Below are positions 7,602 through 14,223 of a stretch of 16,171 bases of DNA, piece by piece; the first letter of the stretch is position 1; each line of letters starts with the position of its first letter. The stretch lies in NCBI GenBank assembly GCA_050485745.1, contig JBJHBY010000058.1, positions 1-16,171 on the forward strand, in the 5' to 3' direction. A program made the translations under genes and the position numbers. Origin of the DNA: JBJHBY01 sp050485745. Lineage in GTDB: Bacteria > Pseudomonadota > Gammaproteobacteria > Pseudomonadales > CAMLJR01. Under the pieces are notes generated by a model, which ran no database searches, was not told the DNA's origin, and worked only from the letters and a program-made list of their open reading frames with translations.

Positions 7602-7606
7602 CCTCC
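7602..7606 (-). promoter_or_regulatory. nlpD ribosome binding site deciding a GTG start
   Basis: GGAGG on the minus strand lies eight bases before GTG 7593. No ATG lies upstream of the lipobox in this frame. Confidence 0.7.
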
Positions 7607-7652
7607 GACACTGCCCCAATAATCACTATCAACTTCTGACCATAATCGCATG

Positions 7653-7670
7653 ATTTCATTTAATTTCATT
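7653..7670. repeat. Phased direct repeats ATTTCATT x2
   Basis: ATTTCATT occurs at 7653-7660 and again at 7663-7670, a 10-bp period (one helical turn). The second copy overlaps the proposed nlpD -10 and the first covers the expected start of transcription. A regulator binding both copies on one DNA face would block or shape initiation. Chance is also possible in such AT-rich DNA. Confidence 0.45.
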
Positions 7671-7673
7671 ATA
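7668..7673 (-). promoter_or_regulatory. Consensus -10 (TATAAT) of the probable nlpD-rpoS promoter
   Basis: The minus strand carries a perfect TATAAT (7673-7668) about 75 bases before the nlpD GTG, embedded in AT-rich DNA. The hexamer 17 bases upstream (CTGGTT) is a poor -35. An RpoS-type or UP-element-assisted promoter would not need a better one. Confidence 0.5.
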
Positions 7674-7812
7674 AAAAACGCATATAAATCAACCAGACCG
7701 CGATTATTTTTCAGGCGCTTTTAATCCCCTTTGATCATATTAATTATATTTTTATTCTTAAAAAGTCTAAAAAAGGAGGGAATTTTTTCACTCTGCACGC
7801 GTGGAAGGCTAC

Positions 7813-8721
7813 TTAAACGTGGCGCCCGATGCGCTCCAGCAGCCCCACCAGGCCGAACCCGGCAAGCATCAGCAGCAGCCCCGGCAACAATATTGCCAGG
7901 GAATCGCCAGCCATAGAGGCATACTCCCAGGGCAGGAGGTTGGCCCGCGCCGAGCTGTCCCCCGCCACCTTCCAGGGCCAGACCAGGGCCAGCGAACCGG
8001 TGAGAAAACCGGTGAGCAGCGCCATCATCAGCGGGCGCCAGCGCTCCAGCAGATAGCCAAGCAAGTGACTGAACAGCAGCAAGCCGCTGGCGCAGCCAGC
8101 CATGAACACCAGCAGCAGGGCCCAGTCGCCGGCTGCCAGGGCCGCCAGCACCGGCCCATAGAGACCCAGCATCAGCAAAATGAAACTGCCGGAGACGCCC
8201 GGCAGGATCATCGCACAGATGGCCAGGGCCCCACCGGTAAAGGCGCTGAGCGGCGTCAGCGCCAGTTCGCCGGGGCGGCCGAAGGCCACCGCCAGGGCCA
8301 GAACCACCCCCAACCCCAGAGCCAGCCAGGATGTCGTACTCCAGGGACGAATCTGGCGTAACAACAGCAGAGCGGAGCCGGCAATCAGGCCGAAGAAGAA
8401 GGACCACACCGCCACCGGCGCGGTCTCCAGCAGGATACTGATCAGGCGCGCCAGGCTGAGAATACCCGTAAGAATGCCGAGACCGAGCGCAAACAGAAAG
8501 GAGCCGTCGATGGAGCGCCACACACCGCGCGGCCCTGCCTGCCGGAACACCCGCCACAGGCGCGGCCGGAAAGCACGAACGGCATTGAGCAGGCGCTGGT
8601 AAATACCGGTAATAAAGGCGATGGTGCCACCGGAAACACCGGGGACGATGTCCGCCGCACCCATGGCCAGCCCCCGCAGGAATAGCCCGAGCATCTCGCG
8701 GTACATCCCCATCAGGCCCAT
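7813..8721 (-). CDS. DUF368 family membrane protein, probable undecaprenyl-phosphate translocase (PopT-like)
   Basis: This 302-aa polytopic inner-membrane protein has about eight hydrophobic segments. It carries the DUF368 signature GAADIVPGVSGGT at 21-33 and a second related motif MILPGVSGSF at 171-180. The two PGVSG motifs, about 150 residues apart, suggest an internal duplication with re-entrant segments. DUF368 members (PopT) have been proposed to flip undecaprenyl phosphate back to the cytoplasmic face for reuse in peptidoglycan and O-antigen synthesis. The role here is inferred from the family. The start is taken as ATG 8721, 13 bp after the pcm stop, with GAGG 11 bases upstream. Nearby ATGs at 8712 and 8706 are alternatives. 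It lies between pcm and nlpD, two genes that are adjacent in Pseudomonas aeruginosa. Confidence 0.9.
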   Translation of the reverse strand: MGLMGMYREMLGLFLRGLAMGAADIVPGVSGGTIAFITGIYQRLLNAVRAFRPRLWRVFRQAGPRGVWRSIDGSFLFALGLGILTGILSLARLISILLETAPVAVWSFFFGLIAGSALLLLRQIRPWSTTSWLALGLGVVLALAVAFGRPGELALTPLSAFTGGALAICAMILPGVSGSFILLMLGLYGPVLAALAAGDWALLLVFMAGCASGLLLFSHLLGYLLERWRPLMMALLTGFLTGSLALVWPWKVAGDSSARANLLPWEYASMAGDSLAILLPGLLLMLAGFGLVGLLERIGRHV

Positions 8722-8734
8722 CAGGATCCGCGCC

Positions 8735-9403
8735 TCAACGGATCACGCCGCTGACCAGCGGTACGAAACGTGCGGGTTCCACTACCCGCCGCTGCAAACC
8801 CTGACTGCTGCGCTCGATCACCACCAGTTGCTGGGCCTCTCCCTCACCCTCCGGCGCCACCAGACGCCCGCCTTCGGCCAGCTGTGCGGCCAGCTCCGCG
8901 GGAATCTCCCGCGGTGCCGCGGTGGCGATGATGGCGTCGAAAGGGCCGCGCTCGGCCCAGCCAACGCGCCCGTCCGCCAGGCGCAGGCTGATATTGCGCA
9001 GGCCCAGCACACGAAAACGCTGTCGCGCCATTTCCTGCAGCGGGCGGATACGCTCAAGGCTGAAGACCTGTTCAACCAGTTGCGCCAGCACCGAAGTCTG
9101 GTAACCGGAGCCAGTGCCGATCTCCAGCACCCGCCCGGGCAACACGCCGCCCTGCAGCAGCAGCTCGGTCATGCGCGCCACGGTATAGGGCTGGGACAGG
9201 GTCTGCTGGAAGCCGATGGGTAGTGAACTGTCCTCATAGGCGCGGTGGGCCAGCGCCTCGTCGAGGAAGATATGCCGGGGCGTGGTACGCATGGCCTCAA
9301 GCACCCGCTCATCGCGAATGCCCCGGTCACGCAACCGCTGCACCAGGCGATCGCGGGTACGCTGCGAGGTCATGCCGATGCCGGACAGATTGACTTGCTC
9401 CAC
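8735..9403 (-). CDS. pcm: Protein-L-isoaspartate O-methyltransferase
   Basis: This enzyme uses S-adenosylmethionine to methylate L-isoaspartyl residues in damaged proteins, the first step of their repair. The 222-aa product contains LPIGFQQTLSQPYTVARM at 61-78, the substrate-site block. The SAM-binding glycine loop VLEIGTGSGYQT is at 92-103, the post-loop DAIIATAAP at 156-164, and the C-terminal RFVPLVSG at 212-219. The start GTG 9403 is chosen because AGGAG lies seven bases upstream; the GAG of that site runs into the truD stop TAA. The Pseudomonas protein starts at the residue matching ATG 9373 (MTSQRTR), which has no clear SD and remains an alternative. It follows truD by four bases, with no surE between them. 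Confidence 0.95.
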   Translation of the reverse strand: MEQVNLSGIGMTSQRTRDRLVQRLRDRGIRDERVLEAMRTTPRHIFLDEALAHRAYEDSSLPIGFQQTLSQPYTVARMTELLLQGGVLPGRVLEIGTGSGYQTSVLAQLVEQVFSLERIRPLQEMARQRFRVLGLRNISLRLADGRVGWAERGPFDAIIATAAPREIPAELAAQLAEGGRLVAPEGEGEAQQLVVIERSSQGLQRRVVEPARFVPLVSGVIR

Positions 9404-9407
9404 CGCT

Positions 9408-10436
9408 TTACTCCTGCGATGACCGGCCGCTGGCACCGACCTGATCAGTGTTCATCAATTCTCGCACAAGGCTGGTGGCGAAACAGCCCCTGGACAGGGT
9501 GAAGGACAGGCGCAGGTCCTCCCCCTCCCAGGCCCACTCGAGCTCCCGCGGCCAAAGGCGCAGTGCCCGCCGCGCCGCACTGACGCGCTGCCGGCACAGC
9601 CCCTCGCAGAGAGCCGCATGTTCCGCCAGCACAGCGGCCTCCAGCTCAGCCACTTCCGCCTGCACCTGCAGGGCGCCAGCCTCGCCCGGAAGGGGACCGG
9701 TCGGATGAACCTCGCCACGTTGCAGGCGCTCCTGCTCATCCCCTGTCGACAGGAACAGGCTGCCACGGCCGTCGAGGATCAACACTTCGCCCGGCAATGC
9801 CCGCTCCCAGCTGCCGTCGCAGACCCGCAGCGCCAGAACCCGATTGAACACCTCGGAGCGGGCTGCCGAAAGCAGCAGGCCGCGCTCGTTGCGCCGCGGT
9901 GCGCGCCCGCCGGCAAACCAGCGCTGCGCCGCCGCCAGGTTGTTGCCAGCGCGGCCGAAGCGCTGCTCACCAAAATAGTTGGGAGCGCCGCGCAGGGTCA
10001 GCTCCCCCAGGCGCCACTCGATGTCACTTCGGTCAGCCTCGACCGCACGCAGGCAAATCAAAAAGCGGTTGGCAACGTGGCTGCCGGTACGCAGCTTGCG
10101 CAGTTGCCGCCCCCAGGACAACAACTCGCAACCGGCCAGACGGAAACCGGACCAGTCCACGTCCCGCCCGGGAATGTGCACACCAAACCACTGACTGGTC
10201 AGCGCCTGGCGATCCTTCATGCCGGACCAGCTCACCGCCGCCGCGGCCACATTGGCATAACGGGCCAGTTCCCGCGCCACGTCCGCCGTGTTGAGTCCGC
10301 GCTTGCGCATCTGAACCAGATAGTGCTCACCCTCCCCCGAGGGCTCGAAACCCAGCACTTCATCGACCTGAAAATCTTCGGGTGACAGCTTCAGCAGGCC
10401 ACGACCGCAGGGCGCCCCCAGGGCATGGGGCAACAT
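9408..10436 (-). CDS. truD: tRNA pseudouridine(13) synthase TruD
   Basis: TruD isomerises uridine 13 of tRNA(Glu) to pseudouridine. The 342-aa product has the N-terminal SPEDFQVDEVLGFEPSGEG segment at 18-36. The catalytic motif SGMKDRQA at 71-78 has Asp75 as the probable nucleophile. PNYFGEQRFGR at 152-162 is the family signature. The TRUD-specific insertion follows, and the C-terminal RG.FATSLVRELM block closes the catalytic domain. Length fits the family (E. coli about 349 aa). The start is ATG 10436, which shares its A with the ispF stop in the junction TGATG. The frame stays open upstream through ispF, but that extension is antifamily and rejected. Its own stop TAA overlaps the pcm SD, so translation of pcm is probably coupled to it. 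Confidence 0.96.
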   Translation of the reverse strand: MLPHALGAPCGRGLLKLSPEDFQVDEVLGFEPSGEGEHYLVQMRKRGLNTADVARELARYANVAAAAVSWSGMKDRQALTSQWFGVHIPGRDVDWSGFRLAGCELLSWGRQLRKLRTGSHVANRFLICLRAVEADRSDIEWRLGELTLRGAPNYFGEQRFGRAGNNLAAAQRWFAGGRAPRRNERGLLLSAARSEVFNRVLALRVCDGSWERALPGEVLILDGRGSLFLSTGDEQERLQRGEVHPTGPLPGEAGALQVQAEVAELEAAVLAEHAALCEGLCRQRVSAARRALRLWPRELEWAWEGEDLRLSFTLSRGCFATSLVRELMNTDQVGASGRSSQE

Positions 10437-10918
10437 CAGGTACGCGCCACCAGCAGGGCTACGGCGTGGGCGGCAATGCCCTCGCCGCGACCGGTAAAAC
10501 CCAGCTGCTCCGTGGTCGTGGCCTTGACATTGACCTGCCCGGGCTGCACAGCGAGATCGGCGGCAATATGCTGCACCATGGCGGGAATATGGGGCGCCAG
10601 GCGCGGTGCCTGGGCGACGATGGTCAGGTCGACATTGCCCACAGCCCAGCCTCCGGCCGCCAGCAGGGCACATACCTGGCGCAGCAACTCACGGCTGTCG
10701 ATGCCGCGGTAGCGCGAGTCGGAATCCGGAAAATGACGGCCGATGTCGCCCAGCGCAGCGGCGCCGAGCAGGGCATCGCAGAGCGCGTGCAAGGCAACGT
10801 CGCCATCGGAGTGCGCCAGCAGGCCACGCTGCCAGGGGATGTGTACGCCACCCAGGACGACGCCATCGCCCGGACCAAAGCGGTGCACATCATAACCATG
10901 ACCAATGCGCAGGTTCAC
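10436..10918 (-). CDS. ispF: 2-C-methyl-D-erythritol 2,4-cyclodiphosphate synthase
   Basis: IspF is the fifth enzyme of the MEP isoprenoid pathway. It converts the CDP-ME 2-phosphate product to the cyclic diphosphate with release of CMP. The 160-aa product has the zinc ligands Asp10 and His12 in GHGYDVH at 6-12 and His44 in the HSDGDVALHALCDALLG block at 36-52. DIGRHFPDSD at 58-67 and the C-terminal VKATTTEQLGFTGRGEG at 131-147 are also typical. Active members are trimers. The start GTG 10918 overlaps the ispD stop as GTGA, with GAGG ten bases upstream. It is directly downstream of ispD, whose product lies two pathway steps earlier. Confidence 0.97.
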   Translation of the reverse strand: MNLRIGHGYDVHRFGPGDGVVLGGVHIPWQRGLLAHSDGDVALHALCDALLGAAALGDIGRHFPDSDSRYRGIDSRELLRQVCALLAAGGWAVGNVDLTIVAQAPRLAPHIPAMVQHIAADLAVQPGQVNVKATTTEQLGFTGRGEGIAAHAVALLVART

Positions 10919-11637
10919 GGGGATGTTTCCTCGTTACCCAGATACCAGGCCGCCAGTTCGAGATCCCCTGGCAGGGTGATCTTGAGGTTGCGGCGCGACC
11001 CTTCCACCAGCAGCGGACGGTGACCTGCCGCCTCCAGCGCGGCAGCCTCGTCGGTCACCTGTTGTCCTGCCGCCAGCTGTTCTGCCAGGGCATCGCGCAG
11101 CAAACGGAAACGAAACAGCTGCGGGGTCTGTGCCAGGCGCAGCTCGCTGCGCTCGACGGTTGCGGTGACCACGCCCTCGGCATCGACACGCTTCACCGTC
11201 TCCGCCACCACGCTGCCCAGCAGCCCCCCTACGGGGTGCGTGGCAACTGCGGCGAGCAGGCGCTCGACATCACCACGCGGACAGCAGGGTCGGGCCGCGT
11301 CGTGCACCAGCACCCAATCCGACGGAGCGCAGTGTGACGACAGCGCCTCGAGGCCGCTGAGCACGGAGTGACAACGCTCCGCACCGCCGGTGACCACCTG
11401 GACGCGGGCCGGGTCGAGCACATCGACCGGCAGGCTGCGCCAATGGGAATCCTGCGCCGCCACGACCAGTACCAGGCGCCCCAGCCCCGGCAGCGCCAGC
11501 AGCCAGCGCAGGGTGCGCTCGATCACCGGGCGCCCCAGCAGGGGCTGATATTGCTTGGGCAGTGGCCCACCGAGGCGGCGGCCACTGCCGGCAGCGGGCA
11601 CCACGGCGGAGAAACGGGAGATGGGGGCAACACTCAT
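10915..11637 (-). CDS. ispD: 2-C-methyl-D-erythritol 4-phosphate cytidylyltransferase
   Basis: IspD joins CTP and 2-C-methyl-D-erythritol 4-phosphate to CDP-ME, the third step of the MEP pathway. The 240-aa product begins with the nucleotide-binding loop VPAAGSGRRL at 13-22 and PKQY at 27-30, including the conserved Arg20 and Lys28. TGGAERCHSV at 83-92 and VHDAARPC at 111-118 are the other substrate and metal motifs. ELRLAQTPQLF and a late RRNLKIT segment complete the fold. It uses CTP, and pyrG (CTP synthase) lies upstream in the same gene run. The start ATG 11637 overlaps the ftsB stop as ATGA. No SD is visible, so translation probably depends on coupling. Confidence 0.97.
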   Translation of the reverse strand: MSVAPISRFSAVVPAAGSGRRLGGPLPKQYQPLLGRPVIERTLRWLLALPGLGRLVLVVAAQDSHWRSLPVDVLDPARVQVVTGGAERCHSVLSGLEALSSHCAPSDWVLVHDAARPCCPRGDVERLLAAVATHPVGGLLGSVVAETVKRVDAEGVVTATVERSELRLAQTPQLFRFRLLRDALAEQLAAGQQVTDEAAALEAAGHRPLLVEGSRRNLKITLPGDLELAAWYLGNEETSP

Positions 11638-11921
11638 CGGCGGGAGGGTTCGCGTTCGATCACCATGAAAAAGGTCTCGCCGCGACGAATCATGCCCAGC
11701 TCGCGACGGGCCCGCTCCTCCAGAGCGTCGAGCCCGTCACGCAGATTGTCGACCTCGCCGGCCAGCAGGCGGTTGCGCTCAAGCAAGCGCTGGTTGTGCT
11801 GCTGCTGGGCAGCGATATCCCGCTGCAACTGCACGACCTCGGCAAAACTGCCGGCACCGGTCCAGAGCCGCACCTGCAAGCCCAGCAGCGCGACGGCGAG
11901 AAAGGCAATCACCCAGCGCAT
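11634..11921 (-). CDS. ftsB: Cell division protein FtsB
   Basis: FtsB is a small bitopic divisome protein. It forms a complex with FtsL and FtsQ that licenses septal peptidoglycan synthesis. The 95-aa product has a short cytoplasmic N-terminus, one membrane helix (about 3-19) and a periplasmic coiled coil (about 28-65, QLQRDIAAQQQHNQRLLERN). The conserved segment ALEERARRELGMIRRGETF follows at 66-84. The start ATG 11921 matches the family (membrane helix within the first residues). An in-frame ATG at 11945 would add eight residues and has no SD either. It sits 68 bp after eno and overlaps ispD by four bases, the order found in many gammaproteobacteria. Confidence 0.94.
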   Translation of the reverse strand: MRWVIAFLAVALLGLQVRLWTGAGSFAEVVQLQRDIAAQQQHNQRLLERNRLLAGEVDNLRDGLDALEERARRELGMIRRGETFFMVIEREPSRR

Positions 11922-11989
11922 GGTTCCCACGGATGACAAAGGCATGGGTCAGCCTAGCACAGGAACCGCGCCCCCGCCGCCGCCCGGCG

Positions 11990-13279
11990 TCAGGCGCGGA
12001 ACTCGTCGCGGCCCCGGTAGATGGCCGCGGTGCCAAGCTCGGCCTCGATGCGCAGCAGGCGGTTGTACTTGGCCACGCGATCCGAGCGGCACAGGGAGCC
12101 GGTCTTGATCTGGCCGGCGGCGGTGCCCACGGCGAGATCGGCGATGGTGCTGTCTTCGGTTTCACCGGAGCGGTGCGAGATCACGGCGGTGAAACCCGCG
12201 GCCTGTGCCATGCGGATGGCTTCCAGCGTCTCGGTCAGGGAACCGATCTGGTTGAACTTGATCAGGATCGAGTTGCCGATCTTCTCGTCGATGCCGCGCT
12301 TGAGAATACGTGTGTTGGTCACGAACAGGTCATCGCCCACCAGCTGCACCCGGTGGCCGATCTTGTCGGTGAGGATCTTCCAGCCGGCCCAGTCGGACTC
12401 GTCCATGCCGTCCTCAATGGAGATGATCGGATGGCGCTCGGCCAGGCCCGCCAGATAATCGGCAAAGCCGGCGGAGTCGAAATGCTTGCCCTCGCCGGAG
12501 AGGCGATACTCGCCTTCCTTGTAGAACTCGCTGGCGGCGCAGTCCAGGGCCAGGGTCACGTCGTTGCCGAGGGTATAACCAGCCTTGGCCACAGCCTCGG
12601 CGATGGCGCTGAGGGCATCCTCGTTGGAGGCGAGGTCCGGGGCAAAGCCACCCTCGTCACCCACCGCGGTATTAAGGCCGCGCGCCTTCAGAACCGCCTT
12701 GAGGTGGTGAAAGATCTCGGCACCCATGCGCAGTGCCTCGGTAAAGCTCTTCGCCCCCACCGGCTGCACCATGAACTCCTGGATGTCGACGTTGTTGTCG
12801 GCGTGCTCGCCACCGTTGATGATGTTCATCATCGGCACCGGCATGCTGTAAACACCCGGCGTTCCGTTGAGCTCGGCGATGTGGGCGTAGAGCGGCAGTC
12901 CCTTCGCCTGGGCCGCGGCGCGGGCCGCGGCCAGGGACACGGCAAGAATGGCGTTGGCGCCCAGCTTGGCCTTGTTCTCGGTGCCATCCAGCTCGATCAT
13001 GGCGCGGTCCAGCCCGGCCTGGTCGGTGGCATCACGCCCCAGCAGCAGCTCGCGGATCGGGCCATTGATGTTGGCCACCGCCTTGAGCACCCCCTTGCCG
13101 AGATAGCGCGCCTTGTCGCCATCGCGCAGTTCGAGGGCCTCGCGCGATCCGGTGGATGCGCCCGAGGGTGCGCAGGCCACACCCAGGGCACCGCCCTGCA
13201 GGGTGACCTCGGCCTGCACCGTGGGGTTGCCCCGGGAATCCAGGACCTCGAACGCCTTGATGTCGACAATCTTCGCCAT
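11990..13279 (-). CDS. eno: Enolase (phosphopyruvate hydratase)
   Basis: Enolase interconverts 2-phosphoglycerate and phosphoenolpyruvate. In many gammaproteobacteria it is also a degradosome partner of RNase E. The 429-aa product is full length. Visible elements are the mobile loop SGASTGSREALE at 39-50, catalytic Glu209 in VGDEGGFAPD, metal ligands Asp246, Glu289 and Asp316, and catalytic Lys341 in ILIKFNQIGSLTET at 338-351. SHRSGETED at 368-376 follows. The start is ATG 13279, with GGAG about ten bases upstream. It is separated from kdsA by a 98-bp gap with a short hairpin, the largest gap in this run, so an extra eno promoter or processing site may sit there. Confidence 0.98.
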   Translation of the reverse strand: MAKIVDIKAFEVLDSRGNPTVQAEVTLQGGALGVACAPSGASTGSREALELRDGDKARYLGKGVLKAVANINGPIRELLLGRDATDQAGLDRAMIELDGTENKAKLGANAILAVSLAAARAAAQAKGLPLYAHIAELNGTPGVYSMPVPMMNIINGGEHADNNVDIQEFMVQPVGAKSFTEALRMGAEIFHHLKAVLKARGLNTAVGDEGGFAPDLASNEDALSAIAEAVAKAGYTLGNDVTLALDCAASEFYKEGEYRLSGEGKHFDSAGFADYLAGLAERHPIISIEDGMDESDWAGWKILTDKIGHRVQLVGDDLFVTNTRILKRGIDEKIGNSILIKFNQIGSLTETLEAIRMAQAAGFTAVISHRSGETEDSTIADLAVGTAAGQIKTGSLCRSDRVAKYNRLLRIEAELGTAAIYRGRDEFRA

Positions 13280-13309
13280 GTATCAGTCTCTCCAGGGTTC
13301 GCTGGCCTG

Positions 13310-13327
13310 CACCTCGGCGCTGAGGTG
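13310..13327 (-). other. Short hairpin in the eno leader
   Basis: CACCTC and GAGGTG form a perfect 6-bp stem around a six-base loop in the 98-bp kdsA-eno gap. No T-run follows, so it is not an intrinsic terminator. It could be an RNA processing or stability element, or chance. Confidence 0.35.
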
Positions 13328-13377
13328 GGCCATCCGTGTTTTATCAAATCACCGCGGGCTGCCTGTGTCGCCGCGCC

Positions 13378-14223
13378 TTACTCAATCGTCAGGGGCGGCA
13401 GGCTCTTGACCAGATCATCCACCGCCTTGACCTGGGCGAGGAAGGGCTCGAGACGATCCAGCGGCAATGCACAGGGGCCGTCACAGAGTGCCCGATCCGG
13501 CTCCGGATGCGCCTCCAGGAACAGCCCCGCCAGACCCTGAGACATGCCCGCACGGGCCAGCTCCACCACCTGCTGACGGCGGCCACCGGCGGAATCGGCG
13601 CGACCACCGGGCATCTGCAGCGCGTGGGTGACATCGAAGAACACCGGGTAACCGGTCTGCTTCATGATGCCGAAGCCAAGCATGTCCACCACCAGGTTGT
13701 TATAGCCGAAGCAGCTGCCGCGCTCGCACAGGATCAGGCGGTCATTGCCCGCTTCCCGGCACTTGGCGAGGATGTGCTGCATTTCATGGGGCGCGAGGAA
13801 CTGGGCCTTCTTGATATTGATCACCGCACCGGTCTGTGCCATCGCCATCACCAGATCGGTCTGCCGTGACAGGAAGGCCGGCAGCTGGATGATGTCACAG
13901 ACTTCGGCCACGGGGGCCGCCTGGTGTGGCTCATGCACGTCGGTGATGACCGGCACCCCGAACTGCTGCTTGATCGCCTCGAAGATCTTCAGCCCCTCTT
14001 CCAGGCCAGGGCCACGGAAGGAGCGGACCGAGGAGCGGTTGGCCTTGTCGAAGGAGGCCTTGAATACGTAGGGGATACCCAGCCGGCCGGTAACCTCGAC
14101 GTAGTGCTCGCAGATGCGCAGGGCCAGATCGCGGGACTCCAGTACATTCATGCCGCCGAACAGGGTAAAGGGGCGGTCATTGCCCAGTTCGATGCCCGCG
14201 ACATTCAGGGTTCTGGCAGTCAT
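13378..14223 (-). CDS. kdsA: 3-deoxy-D-manno-octulosonate 8-phosphate synthase
   Basis: KdsA condenses phosphoenolpyruvate and arabinose 5-phosphate to Kdo 8-phosphate, a committed step for the lipopolysaccharide inner core. The 281-aa product shows FGGMNVLESRDLA at 22-34, KASFDKANRSS at 55-65, TDVHEPHQ at 94-101, and later LPAFLSRQTDLV and FDVTHALQMPGG. Asn26 stands where metal-dependent members have Cys, so this should be the metal-independent E. coli type. One substrate, phosphoenolpyruvate, is the product of Eno, encoded next door. The start ATG 14223 overlaps the pyrG stop as ATGA, with the SD-like AGGGGGA about eight bases upstream. Confidence 0.97.
   Translation of the reverse strand: MTARTLNVAGIELGNDRPFTLFGGMNVLESRDLALRICEHYVEVTGRLGIPYVFKASFDKANRSSVRSFRGPGLEEGLKIFEAIKQQFGVPVITDVHEPHQAAPVAEVCDIIQLPAFLSRQTDLVMAMAQTGAVINIKKAQFLAPHEMQHILAKCREAGNDRLILCERGSCFGYNNLVVDMLGFGIMKQTGYPVFFDVTHALQMPGGRADSAGGRRQQVVELARAGMSQGLAGLFLEAHPEPDRALCDGPCALPLDRLEPFLAQVKAVDDLVKSLPPLTIE

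Larger units (their letters stand above)
7594..7812. other. AT-rich intergenic island between the DUF368 gene and nlpD
   Basis: This is the second-longest gene-free stretch (219 bp) after the one before mutS, and the most AT-rich part of the window. A hand count gives 55 G or C in the 180 bases 7621-7800 (about 31%), while the flanking genes are clearly GC-rich. It holds long A and T tracts, the proposed nlpD -10 and a pair of direct repeats. I see no convincing gene and no GC-rich hairpin with a T-run, so readthrough from the upstream operon into nlpD-rpoS is possible. Confidence 0.8.

Noticed and set aside
7720..7812. Intrinsic terminator after the DUF368 gene
   Set aside because: T-runs are present on the minus strand, but there is no GC-rich stem directly before them; the only dyad is a short CACGCGTG.
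7731..7916. Small plus-strand frame with a hydrophobic start in the AT-rich island, with AAGGAGG inside
   Set aside because: The SD-like AAGGAGG is inside the frame and 21 bases from the next GTG. The second half is antisense to the DUF368 gene. No family support.
10437..10673. N-terminal extension of TruD into ispF
   Set aside because: The extra 79 residues are out-of-frame ispF sequence with no similarity to TruD. ATG 10436 fits the family and the TGATG junction.
11933..13540. 535-codon plus-strand open frame opposite eno
   Set aside because: It covers intact eno and part of kdsA on the other strand, has no recognisable domain, and its composition mirrors eno codons.
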